From assembly GCF_900095825.1 (NCBI RefSeq), contig NZ_LT608315.1, positions 200,318 through 264,317 of the forward strand: a DNA stretch of 64,000 bases. The letters are read 5' to 3'. Below the pieces are notes generated by a model, which saw nothing but the letters and a program-made list of their open reading frames with translations, made no database searches and was not told the DNA's origin. Below, one piece after another: positions 26,337 through 35,267 of the stretch (the first letter of the stretch is position 1; every line of letters starts with the position of its first letter). The DNA is from Acidaminococcus massiliensis (GTDB taxonomy: Bacteria; Bacillota; Negativicutes; Acidaminococcales; Acidaminococcaceae). The translations under genes and the position numbers were made by a program.

Positions 26337-26900
26337 TTACCTCCCCACCAGCGGGCCCAGTTTCCGATAAACCAGGACCGCCAGCATACAAATCGCAGAA
26401 TCCGGGATCACCGTACTGAAAAGCCAGACTTCCAGCAGCCGGACGAACCCGATGCCACCTGTATTCTGCAGGACCAGATTGAACATTACATCATAGTATA
26501 CCAGCCCCCAGGCATAATAGGCCATTTCACCGCCTAGAGCAGCTGCCAAGAGCCGTTTCGTCCCCCGGGAACCGGACGGTTTCCCCGCCAGTTTTCCTGT
26601 GAGCCAGGCGGCACAGGGAAACCCCAGCAGAAAACCGAAGGTAGGTTTCAGCAGGTACCCCAACCCTCCGCCATGGGCAAAGACTGGCAGCCCCGCAAGG
26701 CCCAGGACCAAGTACGCCAGGATGCTGAGGAATCCCTGCCGGGAGCCCAGGAAAAAACCGGCCAGCACCGCCACGAAGATCTGCAGGGAAAGGGTCACCT
26801 GCCAGATCCCGATGGGGACCGTAATATGGATCAAGGCCCCCACCGCCATGAGAGCTGTAAAAAGGCCGCAGAGAGCCAAAGAATTGTGCGCTGGCTGCAT
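26337..26900 (-). CDS. bioY: BioY, biotin-specific substrate-binding membrane component of an ECF transporter
   Basis: A 187-residue polytopic protein with about six membrane helices. BioY features are the early ALCGLFTALMAVGALIHI with GIWQVTLSLQIFVAVLAGFF and the central YLVLGLAGLPVFAHGGGLGY followed by PTFGFLLGFPCAAWLTG. The start at 26900 has a GAGGGG site seven bases upstream; longer frames run into the promoter. It would bind biotin and use a shared EcfAAT module not in the window, or act alone. Its position as the first gene of a tetrapyrrole operon is unusual. Confidence 0.92.
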   Translation of the reverse strand: MQPAHNSLALCGLFTALMAVGALIHITVPIGIWQVTLSLQIFVAVLAGFFLGSRQGFLSILAYLVLGLAGLPVFAHGGGLGYLLKPTFGFLLGFPCAAWLTGKLAGKPSGSRGTKRLLAAALGGEMAYYAWGLVYYDVMFNLVLQNTGGIGFVRLLEVWLFSTVIPDSAICMLAVLVYRKLGPLVGR

Positions 26901-27174
26901 GTTCCCCTCCTGAAAGACTGTTTCCCGCCGGTCAAAGCCGTCACATTTTTTGTATCTATTATAACAGAATAACAGTATATCCACCGTTGTTTCGCAAACT
27001 CTGCTGAAAAAAAATCCATTTTTATCTATTTTTCTTATCATTTCCATAAGTGAACCTGTTGTTATTTTTCCTTATTATTTTGTATATAATGTATACAAGA
27101 CAAGACATTAAGAAAGGGATATCGGGAACCTCCTGGTTCCAAAGGAGATTCCCCAGGTTTGGGAGGAAAAATCC
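26901..27174. promoter_or_regulatory. Divergent promoter region between bioY and a lysR gene
   Basis: A 274-base AT-rich gap. For bioY (minus) a TATAAT lies at 26958-26963 without a clear -35. For the plus-strand lysR gene, TTGTTA (about 27059-27064) precedes TATATAAT near 27083-27090, which runs into the near-palindrome TTGTATA-TAATG-TATACAA. This is a candidate operator for the LysR protein or another regulator. No BirA-type operator was recognised. Confidence 0.45.
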
Positions 27175-28074
27175 ATGAAACTACATCAACTGCGCTATTT
27201 TCAGGAGGTTTGCCGCCAGCACAGCATCACCAAGGCGGCTGAAGAACTCCACATTTCCCAACCTGCTGTTTCAGCTGCCATCAGAGAGCTGGAAGAGGAG
27301 TTTGGGCTGAAACTGTTCAAACGTTCCCACAAAAAGCTGATCCTGACCACGGAAGGGTCCTATTTTTCCCTGGAAGTAGAGGAACTGCTCCAGCGGGCCA
27401 AACAGATTGCTGATGACATGAACCGCCTGCAGAAGAAGAATACCTCCATCCGGGTAGGTCTTCCCACCATGATCGAAGCCCTGGAGACTCCCATGCTGGC
27501 CCTTTTCCACAAGGAACATCCGGAGATCCGTCTGGAACTCCATCACGGGACCTCCCTGAGCCTGCGGAAGGCTCTCCAGGACGACCGGATCGACATTGCC
27601 ATCGTAAGCGGGAAAGACACAGCTTCGGATACCATGGCGGCCAGTGCCATGCGCAAAATCGAAATCGTCTACTGTGTAAACCGGAATCATCCTCATGCCC
27701 AAGAAAAGAAACTTTCCCTGACCCAGATTGCAGAAGATGATCTGGTAGAAATCGAAAACGGCCAGCATTTCCGGGAGACGATCCTGGAACGGTTCCATAT
27801 GGAACGCTGCACCCCCCGGATCCAGTGGTCCACCACCCAGCTGTATACCAAGCTCCAGCTGATCCGCAGCGGCGTAGCCGGCGGGTTCCTATACCGGGCT
27901 CTGGCGGATAGGGAGCCAGATCTGATCCCCATTTCCCTGGAACCGCCGCTGTCTTACGAAATCGAAATGCTGTGGCAGAAAAACGCCGCAGAAAATGAAA
28001 CCATCCGTACTTTCCTGGACTTTGCCCGAAAACACGATGTCATCCAAGGATCCGACGGGGCAGACAAAGGATGA
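27175..28074 (+). CDS. LysR-family transcriptional regulator
   Basis: A 299-residue LysR-type regulator. The N-terminal winged helix-turn-helix is clear (FQEVCRQHSITKAAEELH then ISQPAVSAAIRELEEEFG, residues about 10-45). The effector domain (about 90-295) begins IRVGLPTMIEALETP, with DDRIDIAIVSGKD and later LVEIENGQHFRETI. It is transcribed divergently from bioY, which it may or may not regulate, and is followed by a strong terminator, so it is monocistronic. The effector is unknown. Confidence 0.9.
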   Translation: MKLHQLRYFQEVCRQHSITKAAEELHISQPAVSAAIRELEEEFGLKLFKRSHKKLILTTEGSYFSLEVEELLQRAKQIADDMNRLQKKNTSIRVGLPTMIEALETPMLALFHKEHPEIRLELHHGTSLSLRKALQDDRIDIAIVSGKDTASDTMAASAMRKIEIVYCVNRNHPHAQEKKLSLTQIAEDDLVEIENGQHFRETILERFHMERCTPRIQWSTTQLYTKLQLIRSGVAGGFLYRALADREPDLIPISLEPPLSYEIEMLWQKNAAENETIRTFLDFARKHDVIQGSDGADKG

Positions 28075-28082
28075 ACAGAACA

Positions 28083-28121
28083 GGAAAAAGCCTTCTGCTG
28101 GGGAAGCAGAAGGCTTTTTCC
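28083..28121 (+). terminator. Terminator after the lysR gene at 27175
   Basis: A 17-bp stem (GGAAAAAGCCTTCTGCT pairing with AGCAGAAGGCTTTTTCC) closes a five-base loop and ends in a T-tract. 28122-28257 holds nothing recognisable. Confidence 0.9.
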
Positions 28122-28257
28122 TTGAAAGGAAGTTGTTTATGATGATTTGATGGGGAAGATGTAACAAGGAGGGGTAATCCCTGTTACGGTTATCAGTATA
28201 CCCATGACCTGTGTCAAAGGAAGGGCAAATCCTTGAATGATTTGTGAATTTGGCTCT

Positions 28258-28749
28258 TCAGTCAGACAGTCCAAAATATTCATAGATATTCTGGATCATT
28301 CCTTGGGCATTTTCCGGACTCAAGCCGGTCTTTTCACTGAGCTGGAGCAGTCCTTTCAGCTGTTTCTTCAGATAGCCATTGAATTTTTCCGGGTCCAAGG
28401 ACAGATTGTCCCCCTCCAGCCGGTCGCTTTTGCAGGAGAGCATCACCAACAGCTTCAAGGTCTCCCCTTCTTTTTCAGCCAGGAAAAAGAGGAAGGGAAA
28501 AGCCTCTCCCAGCTTCCGGACAAATTCTACAGCTCCCTGGTTCTCCCATAAAGCCGGACCGCAGTCCTCCCCAAAGGAAAGGCCCCAGCGGCTGCAGAAC
28601 TTCCGGGCCAGAGCCGTCTGGCTCCCCACATAGTCCAGCAGCCGAAAATACCGCTGGAGCTGCTCCGGGTGGTCCAGTTCTGCCTGGTGCACCTGAAAGC
28701 CAATAAAATCCTGCCGTTCCAGATAGGAACGGATCTTTTCCTCATCCAT
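28258..28749 (-). CDS. Hypothetical protein (DUF3786-like possibility)
   Basis: A 163-residue soluble protein that I do not recognise with confidence. It is rich in aromatic and acidic residues, has an LLDYVGSQTALARKFCSRWG segment (split: LLDYVGSQTALARK, FCSRWG), FPFLFFLAEKEGETLKLLVM in the middle and an amphipathic C-terminus (GLLQLSEKTGLSPENAQGMI). No signal peptide or membrane segment. It follows the GT39 gene by six bases and is probably translated from the same transcript, so a link to envelope glycosylation is possible but unproven. Confidence 0.6.
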   Translation of the reverse strand: MDEEKIRSYLERQDFIGFQVHQAELDHPEQLQRYFRLLDYVGSQTALARKFCSRWGLSFGEDCGPALWENQGAVEFVRKLGEAFPFLFFLAEKEGETLKLLVMLSCKSDRLEGDNLSLDPEKFNGYLKKQLKGLLQLSEKTGLSPENAQGMIQNIYEYFGLSD

Positions 28750-28755
28750 AAAGCC

Positions 28756-30396
28756 CTACCTTTCTTTGATCATGACGGTCCACTGGCCGGGGAGTTTCAC
28801 CCGCTTCCAGGTGCCGGGCCAGTCTTCCTCCAACTTGGTCTTCAATTTCCGAGTCTTGGTATCCACCAGTACCACAGCCTTTCCCGGCTGCTCCTGGACC
28901 TGTCCGTAGGTGGTCCAGGGCATGATATTCTTGGCCGACCAGCTGTCTTTCCGAGGCTTGAAGGCTTCTGCCTCTGCATCGGGCACCAACATCACCATTT
29001 CCCGGCCGGTATAGAATACCCCGGAAGTGGGATAGCCCCCGCCCCGGATGTAAATGGGCATATCTTCCGGTACCACAGCATTGATGAACTGGGCCGCCGT
29101 CTTCCCCGTTACATCCTCCATGAGCGGTTTGGCCAAAAGGTCCAAGCTGCAGCAATGGAAGGCGATGGTCAGCAGCACCACCGTAGAAAAGACTTCCTGG
29201 CTGCTTTTGCCCTTGTATTTGTGGAAGGCCAGTACAGCCATGCAGAGCGTATAGAGCAGCATGAAATAGAACAGGTTCTGGGGATTGGGGAATACCCCCG
29301 GAGCCAGTTTGGTCACTTTGGAGGCAGCAAAAGTCAAAGCCCCGTAGAAAAGGATGTTGCCCAGGAGCATCCACTTCAGTTCCAGTCCGCTCCCCTTCTT
29401 CCAGATGTAATCGGCCGTGAGCACGCACAAGGGAAGAAGCAGCGGATAAGTATAGGTAATATATTTGGTGGCCATGCACTGGAAGAACACGAAAATGGCA
29501 GCGATCCAAAGCAACAGGAAAGCTTCCCGAGGCGCCGGATAATGCCACTTCCCGTTTTTCCGGAGCAGGTTCCAGAGCATGCCCGGTACAAAGCCTACCC
29601 AAGCATAAGCGTTCAGGAAATTCACCGCCGTATAGTACCAGATCACGTTGTCCCGGGGATGTTCGGACACAGTAGCCCGAAGTACATTCTGAGTTCCCAG
29701 GAAACTGCCCAGGAAATCCGGATGGACCCGAGCCATGGCAATGTACCAGGGCAGGGCCACCAGCAGGAAGAGCGGGATCCCGAGGGCCAGTTTGGCATCC
29801 TTCAGACATTTCCAGTCCTTTTGGTACAGCAAGAAAAGGGTGATGATGAACCCGGGCATGAGGAAACCGATGGGGCCCTTGGTCAGGGTAGCCAGAGCGG
29901 AGAGGATGTACACTCCGTAATACCAATTCTTTTCCCGGCTGCTATACCCCAGGAAGAAGCACAGCAGAGCCCCGTCCATGAACAGGAACAGCATCCCGTC
30001 CGTCAGGACGCTTTTGGAAATGGTAAAGAATTCCAGGGTCATGAGCAGCAGGACGCCGCTGAGGAATCCCACTTCTTCCCGGTACAATTTCCGTCCTGCC
30101 TGGACCGTAAGCCACAGGCCTCCCAATCCAAAAAGAGAGGGAAAGAACCGAGCCCCGAATTCGCTGAACCCGAAGATCTTGAAACCCAAGGCGATCATCC
30201 AGTAGGCGAAGACCGGTTTGTCATACCAGTAGCGGCCGTAAATCTGGGGAGACAGCCAATCCCCGCTGAGGACCATTTCCTTGGCCGTCAGGGCATAGTT
30301 TCCTTCCACGCTGTCCGTAAGGGGCAGGGCAGAATTCATGAAAAACAGCAAAAAAACCGCTGCGGCCCAAAACCCCAGCCAGTATTTCTTTTTCAT
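28756..30396 (-). CDS. ArnT/PMT-like GT39-family membrane glycosyltransferase
   Basis: A 546-residue polytopic protein of the GT-C fold using a lipid-linked sugar donor. After the first helix comes the acidic loop LTDSVEGNYALTAKEMV with the family's catalytic Asp/Glu, then WLSPQIYGRYWYDKPVFAYW, both typical of ArnT-like enzymes. About ten to twelve membrane helices run to residue 400 and a periplasmic C-terminal domain follows. ArnT adds aminoarabinose to lipid A, but no arn pathway genes are nearby, so the substrate (LPS, protein or other glycan) is open. Confidence 0.85.
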   Translation of the reverse strand: MKKKYWLGFWAAAVFLLFFMNSALPLTDSVEGNYALTAKEMVLSGDWLSPQIYGRYWYDKPVFAYWMIALGFKIFGFSEFGARFFPSLFGLGGLWLTVQAGRKLYREEVGFLSGVLLLMTLEFFTISKSVLTDGMLFLFMDGALLCFFLGYSSREKNWYYGVYILSALATLTKGPIGFLMPGFIITLFLLYQKDWKCLKDAKLALGIPLFLLVALPWYIAMARVHPDFLGSFLGTQNVLRATVSEHPRDNVIWYYTAVNFLNAYAWVGFVPGMLWNLLRKNGKWHYPAPREAFLLLWIAAIFVFFQCMATKYITYTYPLLLPLCVLTADYIWKKGSGLELKWMLLGNILFYGALTFAASKVTKLAPGVFPNPQNLFYFMLLYTLCMAVLAFHKYKGKSSQEVFSTVVLLTIAFHCCSLDLLAKPLMEDVTGKTAAQFINAVVPEDMPIYIRGGGYPTSGVFYTGREMVMLVPDAEAEAFKPRKDSWSAKNIMPWTTYGQVQEQPGKAVVLVDTKTRKLKTKLEEDWPGTWKRVKLPGQWTVMIKER

Positions 30397-30460
30397 ACAC
30401 GTTCCTCCAATGCTTTAGCGTAGACGTATCTAATCTATTTTACACTAGAATGGGGGAAGA

Positions 30461-30496
30461 AGAAAGAGGCTGTTGCAGATGCAACAACCTCTTTCT
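30461..30496 (-). terminator. Probable terminator after DUF5714/pepD
   Basis: A nearly perfect 17-bp hairpin (30461-30477 with 30480-30496) with a two-base loop lies 26 bases past the DUF5714 stop. On minus it is followed by TCTTCCCCC, a poor U-tract, so strength is uncertain. Confidence 0.55.
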
Positions 30497-30521
30497 GGAT
30501 CGCGGGTGAATCCTTCACCCC

Positions 30522-31091
30522 CTATTTTTTATACCCCGGATTATACGGACATCTCTCCCCCAGACACTGCTCGTTCTTTGGATAGAACCCGCAGACGGTC
30601 TTTTCTTCCGGCAGGGTGATCCCGAACCGTTCCTTTACATAGGGAATGGCTGTTTTCAGAGCCGTATAGGCATCCCGCTTGCAGCACCGGGGACCTCCGA
30701 TAGCCGCCAGATTGGCCAGGGCCCGGGCCGTATACGTCATATGGCTGCCCCAGGAGGAATCCGCAGAAAGAGGTCCTGTTCCTTCCAAAAGGGCCAAGGC
30801 AGCCCCCAGGGAAGCCACTGCTCCGCAGACGCCCCAATGGCCGCAGATGGCTCCCGGCATCTGGAGTCCCTCCTGCCGCAGTCTGGTCAAAAGTTCCGGC
30901 AGATCGAACTCCATGCCGGCATTGCGGAGAGCGGTCAAGAGGCAAGCCCCATCCAGCACATGGTGTTCCGGACCGTGGATCCGGACGGATTCCTGACCGG
31001 CCACATGGCGGAAAATGGCCAACGGATTGGTTTCCTTTTCTTTGACACAGGCTTCGATGATGGCCTGGGTCCGCTGTTCCAGATTATTCAT
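30522..31091 (-). CDS. DUF5714 domain protein
   Basis: A 189-residue cysteine-rich protein resembling DUF5714 proteins. It contains HGPEHHVLDGACLLTAL, GAICGHWGVCGAVASLGAAL, GPRCCKRDAYTALKTAIP and the C-terminal cluster VCGFYPKNEQCLGERCPYN. The conserved cysteines suggest a metal or Fe-S centre. DUF5714 domains are often near or fused to radical-SAM proteins; none is here. The start at 31091 is preferred: a TGAGG site overlaps the pepD stop, whereas the longer frame only shadows pepD. Confidence 0.7.
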   Translation of the reverse strand: MNNLEQRTQAIIEACVKEKETNPLAIFRHVAGQESVRIHGPEHHVLDGACLLTALRNAGMEFDLPELLTRLRQEGLQMPGAICGHWGVCGAVASLGAALALLEGTGPLSADSSWGSHMTYTARALANLAAIGGPRCCKRDAYTALKTAIPYVKERFGITLPEEKTVCGFYPKNEQCLGERCPYNPGYKK

Positions 31092-31102
31092 GCTGGCACG
31101 CC

Positions 31103-32545
31103 TCATTTCATCCGTTTCAGCACTTCCAGCAGCAGTTTCCAGGTCCGCTGGACGGAAGCGATGTGCATGGTTTCCCGGTAGGTATGGATTTCCGTCAGTG
31201 TAGGCCCCAGAGAAATGCAGTCCAGTCCCGGCAGTTTGGCGGCGAACATGCCGCATTCCACTCCCGCATGGATGGCTTCTACCTTGGGCTCCTTTCCGTA
31301 CTGTTCCCGATAGGCCTGGACGAACAGATCCCGCAGGGGCGAATCCGTCCGATAGGCCCAGCCCGGATAATCTCCAGCCCGGACGGTCTGTCCGCCCAGC
31401 TGCCGCAGGAGTCCTTCGATCCGTTCCGCCACCATTTTCTTTTGGCTTTCCACGCTGCTCCGGACCAGGAGCCCGGCACAGACCTGCTCTTCTTCTGTGT
31501 ACAAGATTCCCAGGTTCAGGGAGGTCTGGACCATGCCAGCCAGTTCCGGACTCATGGCCTGGACTCCGCTCGGCAGGCTGGTGAGGAGGCACTGGACTTT
31601 TTCCGTGGAAAGCCGGTCCATGGGCAGTTCTTCCGTATTCCCTGGCTCCACCGTCACCTGGAGTCCTGGATCCGTCACGCGATGCTCTTCCTGCACCGCT
31701 TTCCCAAAGGCTGCTGCACCTGCCTGGAATTTCTCCGGTTCCGGCGTGATGACAAGCGCCCGGGCTTCCCGGGGAATGGCGTTGTCCTTGGTGCCGCCTT
31801 CTACTTCCACCAGCCGGTACAGGGCTTCCCGGTCCAGCTGCAGCAGGAGACGGCCCAGGAGCATATCGGCATTGGCTCTTCCCTTACCGATTTCCGCTCC
31901 TGAATGGCCTCCAGTGAGGCCGCTGATTTTTATTTCCAGGCAGGTCCCAGCAAAGGCTTCCCTATGGATGGGCAGGATGCAGTTCACATCCACTCCGCCG
32001 GCGCAGCCTACGGTGAATACCCCTTCTTCTTCCGAATCCAGATTGATCATCCGCCGTCCTTCCAAGCAGCCGGCATCCAGATCCACTGCCCCCAACATGC
32101 CGATTTCTTCATCCACCGTAAAGACCACTTCCAGCCGGGGACGGGGAATCGAGAGATCATCCAAGAGGGCCAGGCCCATAGCCACGGCGATCCCATCATC
32201 CGCTCCCAGGGTGGTGCCCCGGGCAGTGATTTCATCTCCGGACACTTCCAGATCCAAGCCTTCTTTCTCCATGTCTTTGGTACAGCCCGGTGCCTTTTCG
32301 CAGACCATATCCATATGGCCCTGGAAGATCACTGGAGCGGCCTGTTCATAGCCGGGAGAAGCCGGTCCCACCAGGATCACATTATTCAGGGCATCCTGAT
32401 GGACCTCCAGGCCCCGTTCCCGTCCAAAGGCTGCCAGCCAGTCGCTGACGGCCTTGGTATGCCGGGAGCCATGGGGGATCTTCGTCAATTCTTCAAAGAA
32501 ATGGAACACCCGCCGGGGTTCCAGAGAAGCCAGTACATCCATCAT
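31103..32545 (-). CDS. pepD: Aminoacyl-histidine dipeptidase PepD (M20 family)
   Basis: A 480-residue di-zinc dipeptidase hydrolysing Xaa-His and related dipeptides. M20 motifs are present: VIFQGHMDMVCEK (metal His and Asp), TTLGADDGIAVAMGLALLDD (bridging Asp), VFTVDEEIGMLGA (catalytic Glu) and IHAGVECGMFAAKLPGLD near the C-terminus. The lid/dimerisation domain lies between about 190 and 380. It precedes DUF5714 by 11 bases and lies 48 bases downstream of a YfcC-type carrier, which suggests peptide or amino-acid salvage by an amino-acid fermenter. Confidence 0.95.
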   Translation of the reverse strand: MMDVLASLEPRRVFHFFEELTKIPHGSRHTKAVSDWLAAFGRERGLEVHQDALNNVILVGPASPGYEQAAPVIFQGHMDMVCEKAPGCTKDMEKEGLDLEVSGDEITARGTTLGADDGIAVAMGLALLDDLSIPRPRLEVVFTVDEEIGMLGAVDLDAGCLEGRRMINLDSEEEGVFTVGCAGGVDVNCILPIHREAFAGTCLEIKISGLTGGHSGAEIGKGRANADMLLGRLLLQLDREALYRLVEVEGGTKDNAIPREARALVITPEPEKFQAGAAAFGKAVQEEHRVTDPGLQVTVEPGNTEELPMDRLSTEKVQCLLTSLPSGVQAMSPELAGMVQTSLNLGILYTEEEQVCAGLLVRSSVESQKKMVAERIEGLLRQLGGQTVRAGDYPGWAYRTDSPLRDLFVQAYREQYGKEPKVEAIHAGVECGMFAAKLPGLDCISLGPTLTEIHTYRETMHIASVQRTWKLLLEVLKRMK

Positions 32546-32593
32546 TCAGAATCTCCTTTGCTGTTTGATTGGTTCCATTATACTGCAAACGGG

Positions 32594-34150
32594 TCATAAA
32601 ATCCCCAACATGGGTGCCACAGAAACGATGATGCCGCCAGTAATGAGGAGGAGCAGGGCGCCTTTCAAGATAAACCGGAGATAGATGTCATAAGGCACCT
32701 TGTACAGTTCCAAAGTCCCCATATTGGTGGCACTGGGATAAAGAGCACTGGTGAAGTTGAGCCCGATGGTGAAGCTGGCAATCAGCAGCACCTGGCCCCC
32801 CACCGGGCCGATGGGAGCGGTCTCATAGAGGGCATAGGCCACGGCACCCAAGATGGGCATGGTGATCCCGGCCACCCCGCTGGTGGACTGCATGAAGAAC
32901 CCGATGGCCACATAGGACAGGATGACTGCCAAAGAGAAAGCCCAGGAAGGGACTCCCTGAAGGGCATTCTGGATCCAGTACACGAAAGTGACGGACATGC
33001 CTGCGGTCTTGCTGCCCATGATCACAGAGATTCCGTTGGCAATGGCCAGCACCAGGACCACACTGAGCAGGTCCCGGGCCCCAGCGATGAATTCTTTGAT
33101 GAAGGTGGCTTCCGGGATCTTGTTGATGATCCCCAAGAGCAGCGCCCCAGCCAAGAATACAAAGGAAAATTCTTCAAAATACCAGTCCCCGAAATGGGTG
33201 TAATGACCGGCACCCAACAGATTTCCCACCACCGGCACTTTGGCCAAGGAGGTGAAGGGCAGGTTCACCAAGGTCTTCAGGGTGGTCCCATCAGCGAATT
33301 TGAGGGAATCCCAGGGCATGTAGCCGCAGATCATGGCCAGGACGATCAGCACCAGGAGGCCGATGGACCAAGCCTGCCGGGACGTGATCTCCACTTCTTC
33401 CTGTTTTTCTTCCACCAGGGTGTTCACCGGCAGCCCGGCCACAATGGATTTGGAGGGATCCTTCTTCACTCGGGCTGCATACTGGAGCATGTAGGCCAGT
33501 GCTACCAAGTAAAGGATCACAAAGAGCACCAGCCGCAGGACGATGCCGCTACCCAAGGAAAGGGATTCGTTGCCGATGGCCCCCACCGCTGCCCCCAGGG
33601 AGAAGGGGTTCACCACACTGGCCATATTGCCTGCCGTGGCCCCTACGGTCAGGACCCCGATCCCGGTGACCACATCGTAGCCGGCCAGGACGAAAAGAGG
33701 CACCACCGCCATGGAATAAGCGGGGATTTCTTCCCACAGCCCATAGACAGCCCCAAAGAGCGCGGAAAAGAAAGTCAGTACCACAATCAGGGTCTTTCCG
33801 GTAAAGCGCTTCAACAGCCAGCCGATCCCGGCCCGCATGGCCCCTACATAGTTCAGCAGGTGGAGGAAGGCCCCTGCCATCAGGAGGGCAAAACAAAGCT
33901 GGGCCGCTTTGACGAACCCTTTGGCCGGTGCCATGATGATGTCCCACAGACCCATAGGCTGCAGTCCCTGCCCGGCCATCACTTTCCCTTTCACCAGGAT
34001 GGCATCGTAGATGATCTTCTTGGTCCCATGATCATTGACGACCACCGACTGGGGCACGAACCAGGTCAGGATGGCGGTAAAGATCAGGAAAAGGAACACG
34101 ATGGAATAGGAGCTGAGCATCTTGCTTTTCTTTTTGGGTTGATCCGACAT
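32594..34150 (-). CDS. YfcC-family (DcuC-like) carrier, probable amino-acid or dicarboxylate transporter
   Basis: A 518-residue membrane protein with about twelve helices. Family signatures include the early FLFLIFTAILTWFVP, GAVYGLWEEIPAYSM, GATAGNMASVVNPFS and the late QSTSGVAGITMPILG with GLNFTSALYPSATNMG. YfcC/AbgT-related carriers include arginine-ornithine exchangers and C4-dicarboxylate carriers; the substrate cannot be read here. The start at 34150 has an AAGGAA site; a longer frame runs into the 5' leader. An extended -10 (TGCTATAAT, 34218-34226 on minus) gives a likely promoter. Possible partner of pepD downstream. Confidence 0.85.
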   Translation of the reverse strand: MSDQPKKKSKMLSSYSIVFLFLIFTAILTWFVPQSVVVNDHGTKKIIYDAILVKGKVMAGQGLQPMGLWDIIMAPAKGFVKAAQLCFALLMAGAFLHLLNYVGAMRAGIGWLLKRFTGKTLIVVLTFFSALFGAVYGLWEEIPAYSMAVVPLFVLAGYDVVTGIGVLTVGATAGNMASVVNPFSLGAAVGAIGNESLSLGSGIVLRLVLFVILYLVALAYMLQYAARVKKDPSKSIVAGLPVNTLVEEKQEEVEITSRQAWSIGLLVLIVLAMICGYMPWDSLKFADGTTLKTLVNLPFTSLAKVPVVGNLLGAGHYTHFGDWYFEEFSFVFLAGALLLGIINKIPEATFIKEFIAGARDLLSVVLVLAIANGISVIMGSKTAGMSVTFVYWIQNALQGVPSWAFSLAVILSYVAIGFFMQSTSGVAGITMPILGAVAYALYETAPIGPVGGQVLLIASFTIGLNFTSALYPSATNMGTLELYKVPYDIYLRFILKGALLLLITGGIIVSVAPMLGIL

Positions 34151-34354
34151 TTTACATTCCTTCTTTCTCCAGTCGCAGGCATGGAAAGGCTGCCGTTTGC
34201 AGTTGTCCACTATAAAAAAAATTATAGCATAGATTTTTGAAAGTTTCGAATCCTCAGTGTATTTTTGTTTGACTACGTCTGTCCTGCATTTGTCAGGAAA
34301 GCCGTATCTTATTTTACATTTTTTCTCTATTTACTCCCTGTTTTCCTGTTTTAT

Positions 34355-34383
34355 TTGACAACATGGTGAAATCGTATTATATT
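34355..34383 (+). promoter_or_regulatory. Promoter of aroD
   Basis: Consensus TTGACA (34355-34360), 17-base spacer, TATATT (34378-34383). Transcription should start near 34390, about 50 bases before the ATG. A small inverted repeat CCTG-N7-CAGG lies upstream near 34286-34300. Confidence 0.75.
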
Positions 34384-34438
34384 TTTATTTATTTACAATA
34401 GACATTGCGCAGCAAGGGGATAAAAAGGAGTCTTTACC

Positions 34439-35194
34439 ATGAACAAGGTCGTAACCGTCAAAAACATCAAGATCGGCGAAGGGATCCCGAAAATTGCCAT
34501 ACCTATTTCCGATTCTGACTATGCGGGAATCAAGAAATCTGTCAACCTGATTATGAATTCCCCTTGTGATCTCATCGAATGGCGGGGGGATTTCTACAAT
34601 GATGTCACAGATCCGGAGGTCCGGATCAAACCTCTGACCCTTTTCCGGAACCAGCTCTGGAACCTGCCCGTGCTGTTCACCATCCGGACAGATGTGGAAG
34701 GGGGCATGATGGAGATTGACACCAAAGACTATACAGATCTGCTCCTGGCCGTCATCGACAGCGGTCTGATCGATATCGTAGATGTAGAGCTGTCACGGGG
34801 AGAAAAGACCGTCCGGACCGTCGTTCAGGCAGCCCATGATGCGGGTGTCAAGGTCATGGGTTCCCGTCACAATTTCAAGAATACCCCGGATAAAGATGTG
34901 ATCATCCGCAGCCTGGTGAAGATGCAGGAACTGGGCTGTGATCTGGTGAAATATGCTGTGATGCCCCAATCGGAACGGGATGTACTGACCCTCCTGGATA
35001 CGACCCTGACCATGAAGGAAGAATATAGCGATACTCCGGTGGTCACCATGTCCATGGGACACCTGGGCGTGGTCAGCCGGATCTGCGGTCAGGTTTTCGG
35101 CTCCGCCATCACCTTCGGCACCGCCGGAAAGGCTTCTGCCCCCGGGCAGCTGCCGGCCAATGGCCTGTCCATCTTCCTGAAGAGCTTATCCTGA
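34439..35194 (+). CDS. aroD: Type I 3-dehydroquinate dehydratase
   Basis: Dehydrates 3-dehydroquinate to 3-dehydroshikimate by a Schiff-base mechanism. The 251-residue TIM barrel has the class I residues: CDLIEWRGDFY (Glu for substrate), IVDVELSRGE, the catalytic His in GSRHNFKNTPD and the Schiff-base Lys in DLVKYAVMPQSERD. It lies between a YfcC carrier and a catabolic-looking aldehyde dehydrogenase, not in an aromatic biosynthesis operon. Its strong private promoter and terminator make it monocistronic. It may serve biosynthesis, quinate catabolism, or both. Confidence 0.95.
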   Translation: MNKVVTVKNIKIGEGIPKIAIPISDSDYAGIKKSVNLIMNSPCDLIEWRGDFYNDVTDPEVRIKPLTLFRNQLWNLPVLFTIRTDVEGGMMEIDTKDYTDLLLAVIDSGLIDIVDVELSRGEKTVRTVVQAAHDAGVKVMGSRHNFKNTPDKDVIIRSLVKMQELGCDLVKYAVMPQSERDVLTLLDTTLTMKEEYSDTPVVTMSMGHLGVVSRICGQVFGSAITFGTAGKASAPGQLPANGLSIFLKSLS

Positions 35195-35245
35195 CCATAA
35201 AAAACTCCACGGCCCAGAGGGGTTGGCCGTGGAGTTTTTTTATGG
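35195..35245. terminator. Bidirectional terminator between aroD and the aldehyde dehydrogenase
   Basis: A 20-bp stem, CCATAAAAAACTCCACGGCC paired with its complement at 35225-35245, with A-runs on one side and T-runs on the other. It can end transcription of both convergent genes. Confidence 0.92.
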
Positions 35246-35267
35246 AAATCGGGAGAAGGAAACTTAT

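Noticed and set aside
31092-31592. N-terminal extension of the DUF5714 protein
   Set aside because: It lies entirely over pepD in another frame and looks like a shadow; the ATG at 31091 has a ribosome site.
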